Assembly (NCBI GenBank): GCA_030825115.1
Contig: JAPJQL010000008.1
Coordinates: forward strand, 37,013-101,012
Direction: 5' to 3'
DNA: 64,000 nucleotides
Source of the DNA: Lachnospiraceae bacterium
GTDB taxonomy: Bacteria; Bacillota; Clostridia; Lachnospirales; Lachnospiraceae
Each line of letters opens with the position of its first letter. The stretch's first letter is position 1. A program made the translations under genes and the position numbers. Of this stretch, positions 42,861 to 51,546 are shown piece after piece. The notes under the pieces were generated by a model. It saw nothing but the letters and a program-made list of their open reading frames with translations. It searched no databases and was not told the DNA's origin.

Positions 42861-43295
42861 ATGGCAGAGAAGACACTTAGGGAATGTGAGGAATATTTGT
42901 GTGATGTAAAAAAAAGATTAAAAGAAGTACTGCAAGAGCAAGAGAAAGCTTTAAGAGAGTGGAATGCCGCTTTTGCATCTGAAAATATTGAAAATATCAA
43001 ATGTGAATGTGAAAATACCGGTCAACATTATACATTTTTGCTGATTAACGAGGATACAAAGCTGGAAGTTGCGGATATGTGGAAAGATGAATTGGAAGCG
43101 GATATAGATGCTTTTTATCAGAGACTTAAATCATCAATTGGAATGAATAAGATAGTAAATAAAAATTGGAATAGTTTTCCAGTGTATTATGAAGATATTA
43201 TTGTGGCCAAGGCAATGGAGATTAGGCAAACACTTTTGCTAATTCGAGATGGGCGCGTTATCTCTTTAAAAGACAGGATTAAAAATAGGGACTAA
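42861..43295 (+). CDS. Helical protein of unknown function (144 aa)
   Basis: Starts at ATG 42861 (GAGAGGGA upstream): MAEKTLRECEEYLCDVKKRL, a coiled-coil N-terminus, then a mixed domain around CECENTGQHYTFLLINEDTK. Ends RDGRVISLKDRIKNRD. No family recognised. The next gene begins nine bases after its stop, so the two are probably coupled. Confidence 0.5.
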   Translation: MAEKTLRECEEYLCDVKKRLKEVLQEQEKALREWNAAFASENIENIKCECENTGQHYTFLLINEDTKLEVADMWKDELEADIDAFYQRLKSSIGMNKIVNKNWNSFPVYYEDIIVAKAMEIRQTLLLIRDGRVISLKDRIKNRD

Positions 43296-43303
43296 ATGGT
43301 ATT

Positions 43304-43645
43304 ATGAAGGTGGAGCAAGAATATAATCCCGATACGGAAATGCTTGCAGCGGTCTATCTTGATGGAAACACAACACACATCGGGGAGAATGACTGGATTG
43401 CTCTATGCGAGGATGGAAAGGTTTTTCTTTCATATAAAAAAGCGGAGCGGGAATATCTGAAGGTAGAACAAGAACGTCTGGAATATCTCGCAGATATAAA
43501 TCACCTGCTGGATGAACTGTATTTCGAGATAGCCAGCGATAAAAGTAATCATATACGACTTTACAAAGAGGCAATAGAGCGGTATAAAGGCAAGGTGCAA
43601 AAAGACCATAGGGTAATAGATTGGGAACAAGCAGATATCAGATAA
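43304..43645 (+). CDS. Protein of unknown function (113 aa)
   Basis: MKVEQEYNPDTEMLAAVYLD, with a short beta domain followed by a coiled coil (KAEREYLKVEQERLEYLADI). No named domain. Second gene of a probable pair. It ends just before the GTTCG-repeat region. Confidence 0.5.
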   Translation: MKVEQEYNPDTEMLAAVYLDGNTTHIGENDWIALCEDGKVFLSYKKAEREYLKVEQERLEYLADINHLLDELYFEIASDKSNHIRLYKEAIERYKGKVQKDHRVIDWEQADIR

Positions 43646-43672
43646 TGGTGTCTGCTTTTTTGGGTTAAGTGA

Positions 43673-44097
43673 GTTCGGTAGTGAGTTCGATGCGATTGCT
43701 GCTTATGGACTTAATTCATAGTAAAATGCTAGAGAATATAAGGATTTACATAAAATTCGGACAAGAAAATAAGTATACACAATGTGTTCATAATATGGAG
43801 TTCGTTAATTGTTCGGTACTTGGTCAAATCTCCTTATTTTACAAGGGTTTTCTGGTGTGTGGGGCATGCTAAAAGGTGACAAGCTGTCACTTTTTGGAGT
43901 GAGTTCGGAAAAGTCCTTTATTTACAAGGGTTCTAACGATATTAGTAATGATTACTAAGATTGTGAAAATTAATGAAAAGTGCAGAAATGCTAGCAAGTA
44001 CAAGGGATTTTGGGGACAGGGGGAGATATGCGGAAAATTATTGTGGTTCGGAGATAGTTCGAGAATCAAAGGATTAACTGCAACTATTATTTGTTCG
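43673..44097 (+). repeat. GTTCG iteron-like array in a 580-bp gene-free region
   Basis: GTTCG occurs at 43673, 43685, 43800, 43811, 43903, 44046, 44057 and 44093, all on the plus strand. Three pairs are 11-12 bases apart (one helical turn). The region is AT-rich and gene-free (43646-44164) and lies immediately before a ParB-like remnant. It could be a replication origin or partition site. Confidence 0.5.
43871..43895. terminator. Hairpin inside the repeat region
   Basis: AAAAGGTGACA pairs with TGTCACTTTTT around AGC. Symmetric, so it could terminate in both directions. Confidence 0.6.
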
Positions 44098-44164
44098 TGA
44101 AGTGTTTCTATGCTGTTTTTCTGCACGGAAAAACTGACAGGTGTGTACCCAGAGGTACGGGTGA

Positions 44165-44587
44165 TATAAGCAACGGGGTGAAGTCGGTGGATCTGCGAAG
44201 AAAGTTGGACTAAGAATTAAGGAGTTGGAAAGAATTTATGGAATTAAGCACGGTAATAATAGATACGAAATAAATTCGCCTCTAAAAAAAGAAAAAGATT
44301 TAGCTTCTGATATGGGTATGGATGTGCGTACTCTCCAAAATTACAAGAAACTCACCGAAATGATACCAGAGTTAGAAGAATTAGTAGATACGGGTATCAC
44401 CACTCCTACTACTGCTCTTGCAATTATGAAAAACCTTTCTGAGCAAGAACAACTTATACTCATTTCATCTCTCGATACCACGAAACGTATCACGCAGCGA
44501 GAAGTTCAGAAATATATTGACAAAATTTTTTCAAAACATGATAATATATGTATTACATATAAAGGGAAGCGTGGATTGTATGAATAA
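44165..44587 (+). pseudogene. ParB-like protein remnant (C-terminal helix-turn-helix part)
   Basis: The frame opens after a stop and reads RGEVGGSAKKVGLRIKELER, then LASDMGMDVRTLQNYKKL and ELVDTGITTPTTALAIMKNL, the HTH part of ParB/KorB-like proteins. The N-terminal ParB nuclease/CTPase domain is missing. TTG 44225 with AAGGAG directly before it could start a 120-residue protein, so residual expression is possible. It overlaps the next gene by eight bases and sits directly downstream of the GTTCG array. Confidence 0.55.
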
Positions 44588-45104
44588 AAATAATCGTAAA
44601 GTAAGTGAGGCACAAAAAGCAGCTCAGAAAAGATATGATAAAGAAAAAACAAAAATGTTGTCAGTTAAGTATACTCCTAAAGATATGAGAGACTATGATA
44701 ACTTCAAAAGATACATTGAGAGTACAGGGGATTCAGCAAATCAAGTTATTAAAGAACTTATTCATCAGTTTTTAAAAAACAGGAATAGGGGCGGTCAATA
44801 TTATATTTCTGGAAGTAAATCGGAAAATATACATAATGATGCAATGGTTGTGTACCCATATAAATTAATTAAAAGAGATAACATAGAATTTCTATATGCA
44901 AATTTTAACATAGAAGATGTTGAATATATATTAGATCAATATAAAAAAATCTTTCAGCAAGAAATTTTTAATGAGAAAGCGAAAGTGTTTAATACATTTA
45001 TTGAAAATGTAGTACCGGCCAGAGTATTGAATAATACAAAATTAAGTACTAAGGGTAAAGGAATAGAATTAATTAGATTATTTGATAGATATGTTAGAAT
45101 GTAA
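44580..45104 (+). CDS. Basic protein with possible ribbon-helix-helix-like N-terminus
   Basis: 174 residues from ATG 44580: MNKNNRKVSEAQKAAQKRYD, then KEKTKMLSVKYTPKDMRDYD and FKRYIESTGDSANQVIKELI. The lysine-rich lead, a short strand and two helices fit the layout of plasmid RHH-type DNA-binding proteins. The C-terminal half is unrelated (EYILDQYKKIFQQEIF). Together with the ParB remnant and repeats upstream it suggests a partition or copy-control module. A strong terminator follows. Confidence 0.5.
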   Translation: MNKNNRKVSEAQKAAQKRYDKEKTKMLSVKYTPKDMRDYDNFKRYIESTGDSANQVIKELIHQFLKNRNRGGQYYISGSKSENIHNDAMVVYPYKLIKRDNIEFLYANFNIEDVEYILDQYKKIFQQEIFNEKAKVFNTFIENVVPARVLNNTKLSTKGKGIELIRLFDRYVRM

Positions 45105-45117
45105 ATAGATATGTATG

Positions 45118-45163
45118 GAGTCATTGCTTCACAAAACAGAATGTGAAGCAATGACTCTTTTTT
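45118..45163 (+). terminator. Terminator of the partition-like module
   Basis: GAGTCATTGCTTCACA pairs perfectly with TGTGAAGCAATGACTC around eight bases, followed by a T/A run. Confidence 0.92.
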
Positions 45164-45164
45164 A

Positions 45165-45531
45165 AAAAAAAAATATATGTAATACATAGATACTGAGGAT
45201 GTGGAGAATAGTCAAGTATCAAAGAAAATATTCGCATTCGTGGAGAAAATCCATCAGATTTTATTATTTCTAATAATATAAAGGATAAAAGCAATAAAAA
45301 ATATTATTGCCAATAGGGAATAAAGATATAGATAGGAAAAACAATTCCCTATTTTGATATTGAAGCAATATTTTTCAACATTGAATGACGAAAGGAGGCG
45401 TGAATATTCGTGGTGATTCTGTTGATTTTTCAACACAAATTATATAGAAGAAACACGTTAAGCGATGGACACTATTAGTCTGTCTATTAATGAACTTTGA
45501 AAATTTCATATCATAACGAGGAGGATTCTTA
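45165..45531. other. AT-rich stretch without a supported gene
   Basis: Contains an orphan AAAGGAGGC at about 45391-45399 followed by a 15-codon frame (GTG AAT ATT CGT ...), and otherwise only very AT-rich DNA. Possibly the remains of a gene start plus the promoter of the next gene. Confidence 0.4.
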
Positions 45532-46191
45532 ATGAATAAGAAACTAATTGAACAACCACATTTTGAAGTAATGGACATGAAACATTACAGACCTAAATAT
45601 CGGAAGGATTCTGGCATTGCATGGGCAAAAATTGTGCCTATGAAAAGTGGTAGACAGAGGAAACCAAAAACATATCCACTTATAGATATAGCGAAAGTTA
45701 AGATTAAAAAAGATTTTGCTATCCGTGATGAGATTTTGGAACAATCACGCAATCAATTACAAGAGAGTGGTATTGCCATTCCGATTTTGCTGTCACCTGA
45801 TAATATTCTTCTGAATGGCTATGAGCAGTACATAATTGCTAAAGAAAATAAGCAAAGAAAAATTGCCTTTTATCCACAAAAATTAAGTAAAGGTGAAAAA
45901 TTTCAACGTAAAAAGGCAAAGGCACAGAAGAGAAGATCGTTTACTAAAGCTGAAAGAGAAGCAGTATTTAAAAAATGTAGTGGTAAATGTTCCAAATGTG
46001 GTAAAAAGGTACAAATTGACAATTATAAAAATGTGTCAACATATATGACCATAGACCATATTAAAAGGATTAGTTCAGGTGGGACGTATGACATAAGTAA
46101 TTTAAGAGGATTATGTTATTCTTGCCATCAATTAAAGGATAATCAAGGAAAGCACAATAAAAAGAAAAAAGGTAAAAATAAGCGTCAGTAA
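45532..46191 (+). CDS. Second ParB-like/HNH fusion protein
   Basis: 219 residues. The ParB/Srx-like part (LIDIAKVKIKKDFAIRDEIL, then ILLSPDNILLNGYEQYIIAK) is followed by a basic linker and an HNH nuclease: CSKCGKKVQ, YMTIDHIKRISSGGTYDISN, LCYSCHQLK. The tail is almost all lysine. Same architecture as the protein at 38044 but clearly diverged, so duplication is old or the two were acquired separately. GGAGG precedes ATG. The next gene overlaps its end in another frame. Confidence 0.72.
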   Translation: MNKKLIEQPHFEVMDMKHYRPKYRKDSGIAWAKIVPMKSGRQRKPKTYPLIDIAKVKIKKDFAIRDEILEQSRNQLQESGIAIPILLSPDNILLNGYEQYIIAKENKQRKIAFYPQKLSKGEKFQRKKAKAQKRRSFTKAEREAVFKKCSGKCSKCGKKVQIDNYKNVSTYMTIDHIKRISSGGTYDISNLRGLCYSCHQLKDNQGKHNKKKKGKNKRQ

Positions 46192-46510
46192 TGGCAGCCT
46201 GGCATGGCTTAACGATAACAATTTTACAGATGAATACTACTTCTGTGAGAGTAATCAGCTATACAAAATCAACTTTGACACTGATTTATGTGAGATTATC
46301 GTATCAGACGTTGAAAAAGAGGTTATTGGTGTTGCGGAAATGGATATTACTGATATTGATTCAGAGTGGGGAGTTGGCTTAGTTATCCTTTGCAGAGATA
46401 AGCAGATTCTTCTTGGATATGACGGAGAGAATATAGTATTCATGGCGGTGTATGACTATCATGTGCCGTCAGCAATTAAGTCAATTTTGGTGTGCTTAGT
46501 AAAGAATTGA
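46178..46510 (+). CDS. Hidden gene without a standard start codon (about 110 aa)
   Basis: An intact frame runs from 46178 to a stop at 46508-46510 and has clear protein character: NGSLAWLNDNNFTDEYYFCE, SNQLYKINFDTDLCEIIVSD, then VGLVILCRDKQILLGYDGEN. No ATG, GTG or TTG is found near its natural beginning. The likely start is ATA at 46178 (ATA AGC GTC), just behind AAAGGT, overlapping the HNH gene by 14 bases. The overlapping frame from ATG 46191 gives low-complexity hydrophobic sequence and is rejected. Resembles small hypothetical proteins of mobile elements. Confidence 0.55.
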   Translation: MSVSNGSLAWLNDNNFTDEYYFCESNQLYKINFDTDLCEIIVSDVEKEVIGVAEMDITDIDSEWGVGLVILCRDKQILLGYDGENIVFMAVYDYHVPSAIKSILVCLVKN

Positions 46511-46662
46511 TGAAGTGGAGAATATGTTTTTACAGAGTGTTGCGTAGATTGAATGGGGCGAATTTTCGCTTGGCTGATTTTTGTACGCTTTTTCACGATG
46601 GATATGGGGAATAAGGTAGTAGGAACATATTAACATTGCAAAAAGAATAGGAGATTTGGGAA

Positions 46663-47007
46663 ATGGCAATGAAGGAACAAATAACAGATTTATTGTGCGG
46701 ATTTTTAGAGAAACACAAAGACTATGCGATTGAGGTTTATGTAAAGAATGGAATTACGGACAAGAATATTGTAAGACTTTTCGTGCCCAGTAATAGGAAA
46801 TTTGAAGTAAAAGAAAATCAGTCTATATTGAAGTGGCAGTTTGGAGAAATTGATTCAAGCGGAATCACATTTCCATATGATGAAATTCTGGACTGCTATG
46901 TTGGGTATTTAGAGCCTGATATGAGGGCGTTGTTCCAAGCGGATATTATCGTTGCAATGAAAAATGGGATGAAATATCAGTTTCAGTGCGTTGGAATGCC
47001 AGGATAA
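46663..47007 (+). CDS. Protein of unknown function (114 aa)
   Basis: MAMKEQITDLLCGFLEKHKD, with a beta-rich middle (IDSSGITFPYDEILDCYVGY), ending GMKYQFQCVGMPG. AGGAGA precedes ATG. No family recognised; it could be a small phage accessory protein. The 145 bases after it contain a hairpin (GGCACAC ... GTGTGCC) and two tiny frames of doubtful value. Confidence 0.5.
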   Translation: MAMKEQITDLLCGFLEKHKDYAIEVYVKNGITDKNIVRLFVPSNRKFEVKENQSILKWQFGEIDSSGITFPYDEILDCYVGYLEPDMRALFQADIIVAMKNGMKYQFQCVGMPG

Positions 47008-47152
47008 TTGTAAAAAGTCAATGCAATTCTGGTGAAGCTGCCAGAACTTAAAATGAACGAAAAACTTACCAGTGACGATACTGGTCACCATTATGAAAAA
47101 CGGAATAACCGGCACACTGCTCTTTTTGGGTGGTGTGCCTACAAATGATTGA

Positions 47153-48391
47153 TTGGAGGAACTAGCAATAGAAAAGGCAAAGAATACGGTAACAATAGTT
47201 GATAGTATCATGGGTTCCGGAAAAACAACTTGGAGTATTGACTATATCAACAAAAATAAAAGTGATAATATCCTGTATATTACACCATTTTTAGATGAAG
47301 TGACACGAGTTATTAAAGCAACAGACAGAGATTTTAAGCAACCTATCAACAAAGGAAATGGAAAACTGTATGCTCTGAATGAATTGCTGATGTGTGAAGA
47401 GGATATTGCTTCTACGCACGAACTATTTAAGCATTTAGATGATGATAGTAAAGAACATATCAGAAATGGACATTATACATTGATTCTCGATGAAGTTTTA
47501 AATGTGATAGACCCTTACAATGTGAAAAAAGATGATTTGAGAATTTTGTTAGACAGCAATTGTATAACAATAGATGATGATGGATTCATTATCTGGAACA
47601 AAGATAAAAACGATTATGACACCAGCTACAATGAAATTAAGCAGTTAGCGGAGAATAGAAGCCTTATTATTGTGAACAATAAAATGCTTCTATGGCGATA
47701 TCCACCAGAGATTTTTAAGCTGTTTGACAGTGTATTGGTGCTTACATATTTATTTGAAGCAAGCGTATTAAAAAGCTATTTTAATGTTTATGACATTCCC
47801 TATAAGAAAAAGAGTATTAAATGTGACAATGGAAAATATGAATTATGTGACTATTTCGTGGCAAGTCCGCAATTAAGTCATCTGATAAATATATATGATG
47901 GAAAGCTAAATAAAAATATTAGACAGAAGGATAATGGATTATCTTCCACTTGGTACAATGCCAGTATAAATAAAGATACAATTATTCAGATACAGAAAAA
48001 TATATACAATTATTTCAGAAATGTAGTTAATGCAGATAAAAATACAATATTGTGGACTACCTTCAAAGCACAACAGAGGAAATTACAAGGTAAAGGTTAT
48101 ACGAAACAGTTTCTTGCCTGTAATTGTAGATCCACTAATGAATATGCTGATACTTATAATTTGGTCTATGCATTAAACGTTTATATGCATCCAGCTATTA
48201 CGCAGTTTTTTATGCATAAAGGTATTTCAGTAAATCAGGAGTTGTATGCATTGTCTGAAATGTTGCAATGGGTATGGAGAAGTCGCATTCGTAATGGAAA
48301 AAGCATTAATATTTACATACCATCAAACAGAATGAGAGAACTATTTTCGGATTGGTTACATGGTTTTGAACATATGGAAAAAGTGAGTTAG
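47153..48391 (+). CDS. Phage-type P-loop helicase (origin-binding/DEAD-like)
   Basis: About 410 residues. Walker A VDSIMGSGKTTWSIDYIN lies near the N-terminus, followed by LYITPFLDEVTRVIKA (motif Ia-like), Walker B YTLILDEVLN, and a C-terminal helicase segment ALSEMLQWVWRSRIRNGKSI with YIPSNRMRELF, a pattern seen in Firmicutes phage SF2-like helicases. It is probably the element's replication helicase. Start: a TTG at 47153 is part of TTGGAGGA, which itself is an ideal ribosome site seven bases before an in-frame ATA at 47168. ATA may therefore be the true start. Confidence 0.68.
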   Translation: MEELAIEKAKNTVTIVDSIMGSGKTTWSIDYINKNKSDNILYITPFLDEVTRVIKATDRDFKQPINKGNGKLYALNELLMCEEDIASTHELFKHLDDDSKEHIRNGHYTLILDEVLNVIDPYNVKKDDLRILLDSNCITIDDDGFIIWNKDKNDYDTSYNEIKQLAENRSLIIVNNKMLLWRYPPEIFKLFDSVLVLTYLFEASVLKSYFNVYDIPYKKKSIKCDNGKYELCDYFVASPQLSHLINIYDGKLNKNIRQKDNGLSSTWYNASINKDTIIQIQKNIYNYFRNVVNADKNTILWTTFKAQQRKLQGKGYTKQFLACNCRSTNEYADTYNLVYALNVYMHPAITQFFMHKGISVNQELYALSEMLQWVWRSRIRNGKSINIYIPSNRMRELFSDWLHGFEHMEKVS

Positions 48392-48828
48392 CACATTGGA
48401 AGTGCTAAAATTCAAAAAAAGTCCTTATTTTATAAGGGTTTACGGGGTGTTTCCCTTAAAAGAAAAATTAGTAAAAAATAGACCATTGCAACGTGACAAT
48501 CACTCGTAATATGGAGAGCAAACTTGTGAAGAAAAACTATGTGAAGCGTGAGAGATAATCATTGGAATGGATGGAACGGTTTGCTGTTCCAATAGCAAAT
48601 GTCCTCATATAAGTTGTATCGGATGCACCATATGATTGATGGTGATAAAGCAGTGGAGATCGAATTAAGAAAAAAGTAAAAAAAGACTAGACCTTTGAAT
48701 GCGTAGTGCTTTTGAGCCGTTAGGCGAAAAAGTGCGAAGCATTTAAAGGTAATCACGCACTAAGGACAGCTTTGCTGGACTTAGGGTGTGCCTTGTGTCA
48801 CAGACAACATTAAAGGAGAGATGGAATT
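48392..48828. other. Gene-poor region with structured DNA and a decayed small gene
   Basis: Holds a dispersed CCTTATTTTATAAGG motif (48422-48441). It also holds a broken cysteine-rich frame (about 48569-48678: MDGTVCCSNSKCPHISCIGC in one frame, then DGDKAVEIELRKK in the next). A nested hairpin sits near 48760-48790 (CTAAG..CAGC / GCTG..CTTAG). No intact gene. Confidence 0.4.
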
Positions 48829-49167
48829 TTGGGAAATTATAAAAAAGATTTGGAGAACAATATATTATCGGAGCAAATAATTATATCAGCACTTACTGCC
48901 TGTGAAGCGGTTATTAGTAAAAAGGCTTATCTTGCAAAGAAATGGAAGAATTATTATGTATGTCCAGGTCAAACAGCGGGTGATTCCTATACTATGGAGT
49001 GTTCCCAGTGGATGGAATACCGGAAGAAACTAAGAGAATCATTATTATCAAAATATTCCATGAAAGAGATTATCCAGATGACAAAAGGTAATACAGATAA
49101 GATTTCGCAGAAAGATGTGATTGCAATTATTAAGATGCTGGATTCCGATAATTACATTATGAGGTAG
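48829..49167 (+). CDS. Protein of unknown function (112 aa, TTG start)
   Basis: TTG 48829 with AAAGGAGAG eight bases upstream: GNYKKDLENNILSEQIIISA, a helical protein with a YYVCPGQTAGD turn and a basic C-terminus. No family recognised. The 176 bases after it contain two perfect small hairpins (ACTTGC/GCAAGT near 49190; CAGCC/GGCTG near 49228) but no gene. Confidence 0.5.
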   Translation: MGNYKKDLENNILSEQIIISALTACEAVISKKAYLAKKWKNYYVCPGQTAGDSYTMECSQWMEYRKKLRESLLSKYSMKEIIQMTKGNTDKISQKDVIAIIKMLDSDNYIMR

Positions 49168-49343
49168 TCTACCGACTGTTAGTCACCCACTTGCAAGCAA
49201 GTGTGCGCCTGTGTGCCAGCCTTGCGGCTGTCCCACATATTAAATTTAATTTTTAGAGGAACAGGAAAAACACATGACCGATGGTTTTAAGAGGAAAAGA
49301 GTTCACAATAGAAAATTTTAATTGTAAAGGAGAATAGGGTAAT

Positions 49344-50570
49344 ATGGCAGGAAAAAAAGAAGTATGTTCCATCTGTGGAAAGAGTGTATCAGAGGTAAAT
49401 AAAATGATTAAAACGTCGCAAGCTTGCTATTGTAATGAGTGCGTACAGGAGATGTATGATGTATGTTTCGCAAACGAGAAGGAAGAGTTTACAGAAGATT
49501 GCTGCAATGTTACGCCATCGCAGATAAAGGCTCATCTGGATCAGTATGTTATTGGTCAGGATAATGCAAAGATGGCTTTGTCTGTAGCAGTCTATAACCA
49601 TTATAAGAGATTGCGTAATAACAGCAATCGGAATAGGGAGGTGGAGATTCAGAAGTCAAATATCCTATTGCTTGGTTCAACCGGTTCCGGTAAAACGTAT
49701 TTGGCTCAGACATTGGCAAAATTTTTGGGTGTGCCGTTTGTCATTGCAGATGCTACCACTTTAACGGAAGCCGGTTATGTTGGCGATGATGTAGAAAACA
49801 TTTTAACAAGGCTCCTTGAAAATGCTGATTATGATGTGGCTATGGCAGAGAGAGGGATTATATACATCGATGAAATTGATAAGATTGCCAGATTATCAGA
49901 AAACCGTTCCATTACCAGAGACGTATCTGGTGAGGGAGTACAACAAGCATTACTCAAAATTCTGGAGGGGACGGTATCGCAGATATCACCAAGTAGCAGA
50001 CGTAAAAATCCACAGGCTGAGACAATCCCTATCAATACTACAAATATTCTATTCATTTGCGGCGGTGCCTTTGAAGGGATAGAGAAGATTATTGATAAAG
50101 ATGCTGAACATAAATCTATAGGATTTAATACAGATATTGTAACGACCACAACAAAAAATGCCAATATTGATGATGTGCAACCAGAGGATATTGTTAAGTT
50201 TGGGTTGATGCCAGAATTAGTCGGAAGGCTGCCAGTGATTACGACCTTGAATCCATTATGTGAAAATGACCTGGTACATATACTCACGAAGCCTAAAAAT
50301 GCGTTGGTAAAACAGTACGAGGAACTTTTTGCAATGGACGGTATCAAGTTGGAATTTTCAGATGATGCGATTCAGAAGATTGCGGAACTAGCCTATAAAA
50401 AGAAAATTGGAGCAAGAGGTTTACGGTCTATCATCGAAAAGGCTATGCAGAAAATTATGTTTACAGTACCAGACATGGCAAATGCAAGGAAAGTTGTCAT
50501 CTCCAAAGAAGTGATAGAGGGTGAAACTGATGCAGTGGTGTATGGTCAAAGGAATAAGAAAATTGCATAG
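49344..50570 (+). CDS. clpX: Full-length ClpX unfoldase encoded by the element
   Basis: 408 residues, complete ClpX. N-terminal zinc domain (CSICGKSVSEVNKMIKTSQA, then CYCNECV), AAA+ core with Walker A LLLGSTGSGKT, pore loop GYVGDDVE, Walker B GIIYIDEIDKIA, ClpP-docking IGF loop in KSIGFNTD, and the sensor-2 GARGLRSIIE. All functional motifs are intact, so it should work with the host ClpP; no clpP is nearby. AAAGGAG precedes ATG. Possible roles are remodelling recombinase or replication complexes (as host ClpX does for Mu), or degrading the repressor or host defence proteins. Confidence 0.93.
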   Translation: MAGKKEVCSICGKSVSEVNKMIKTSQACYCNECVQEMYDVCFANEKEEFTEDCCNVTPSQIKAHLDQYVIGQDNAKMALSVAVYNHYKRLRNNSNRNREVEIQKSNILLLGSTGSGKTYLAQTLAKFLGVPFVIADATTLTEAGYVGDDVENILTRLLENADYDVAMAERGIIYIDEIDKIARLSENRSITRDVSGEGVQQALLKILEGTVSQISPSSRRKNPQAETIPINTTNILFICGGAFEGIEKIIDKDAEHKSIGFNTDIVTTTTKNANIDDVQPEDIVKFGLMPELVGRLPVITTLNPLCENDLVHILTKPKNALVKQYEELFAMDGIKLEFSDDAIQKIAELAYKKKIGARGLRSIIEKAMQKIMFTVPDMANARKVVISKEVIEGETDAVVYGQRNKKIA

Positions 50571-50591
50571 ATGAATGGGGAATATAAATAT

Positions 50592-50816
50592 ATGGGAAAA
50601 GTGATTGAGTTTATGCCATCTGGGATGAAACATAGACAAAGGCTTGAAGAATTGGAACTTGAAATAAGTGCCGTTATTGGAGATTCTGAAATGATAGAGA
50701 CAGATAATGAAGATATAATTCTCGACCCTGTATCAGAAGCTAAATGTGACAAAATCGAATCTGAGTATAGGTTGGAACTGATGAAGATGGGATATGGAGG
50801 TGAATTATTTGAGTGA
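50592..50816 (+). CDS. Small acidic protein of unknown function (74 aa)
   Basis: MGKVIEFMPSGMKHRQRLEE, then an acidic helical stretch (DEDIILDP-like). Starts at ATG 50592 (GGGGA upstream) or ATG 50571. It overlaps the next gene by eight bases, indicating coupled translation. It lies directly after clpX and could be an adaptor for it, but nothing in the sequence proves this. Confidence 0.5.
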   Translation: MGKVIEFMPSGMKHRQRLEELELEISAVIGDSEMIETDNEDIILDPVSEAKCDKIESEYRLELMKMGYGGELFE

Positions 50817-51483
50817 GCCTAAGTTTACAGTTATAGATACAAAAGAGATTAAGGATAAAGCCCAAATAGAGCAAATACGCATAGAGCAATTGTATCTGAA
50901 GGCATTTAGCAGACAGTTTGAGCTATTGGTTGGGCAAAGGGCATGGGCAGAGAACCGGGATAACATAAAGCGTGCCGTATTTTATGCTGTTAAATATTAT
51001 GGGGTGGCAAGAGTAGATAGAGAGTATAGCAGGTCACGGACATACCAGGAGGTGCAACAAGATTATGCGTTACTGGAATGCGTCAAAATGATAATGGCAC
51101 AGCTTACACCACGGGAGATGGTGGATATTTTCCCGATTAATAAAACATATGATGGTGAGAAGTGGCAATGCAAGGATTATTTCTATACTATGGGCGAACT
51201 GAAAAATTACAATATGGACGAGCCATTAGGTGAAGAACGGCTAGAGGATTTTTTGTGGGATTACTGGAATGATGACTTATTTCGTTTTAGCTCAACAACT
51301 TTTTCCATTATCAATGGTATGTATCGCATACAGAATGGTGGAAAAGGGATTATGGAACAATGGGCAGAAGAAAATGGGATTGGAACGGTCACGGTAAGGG
51401 AGAAAGAAGGATATATGATCAACAACAGCACAGGTGAAATTTGTAAATTGGCTAAGAACAGCAAATTTGAGGTCGTAAAATAG
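50809..51483 (+). CDS. Protein of unknown function (224 aa, TTG start)
   Basis: TTG 50809 with GGAGGTG eight bases upstream. Helical protein: EQLYLKAFSRQFELLVGQRA, LTPREMVDIFPINKTYDG, then YFYTMGELKNYNMDEP and NGIGTVTVREKEGYMI. The LTPREMVxIFPIxKxYDG stretch is a pattern I associate with phage early-region proteins; no enzymatic motif is visible. Probably co-transcribed with clpX and the small gene. Confidence 0.55.
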   Translation: MSEPKFTVIDTKEIKDKAQIEQIRIEQLYLKAFSRQFELLVGQRAWAENRDNIKRAVFYAVKYYGVARVDREYSRSRTYQEVQQDYALLECVKMIMAQLTPREMVDIFPINKTYDGEKWQCKDYFYTMGELKNYNMDEPLGEERLEDFLWDYWNDDLFRFSSTTFSIINGMYRIQNGGKGIMEQWAEENGIGTVTVREKEGYMINNSTGEICKLAKNSKFEVVK

Positions 51484-51546
51484 GTGATTCACATTTCACA
51501 ATAAAATGCACCTTTTATTAAATGAAGAAAAGGGCTAAAACAGCGT

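Noticed and set aside
40668..44097. CRISPR array from the repeated CGAAC/GTTCG motifs
   Set aside because: Repeats are only 5-12 bases, irregularly spaced, and there are no spacers or cas genes.
44225..44587. Intact small ParB protein
   Set aside because: Only the HTH part of the family is present and the conserved sequence begins upstream of any start codon after a stop, so it is listed as a remnant.
46191..46382. 63-aa hydrophobic frame from ATG 46191
   Set aside because: The overlapping frame 46178-46510 has far better protein character and reaches a later stop; the ATG frame has low-complexity translation and no ribosome site of its own.
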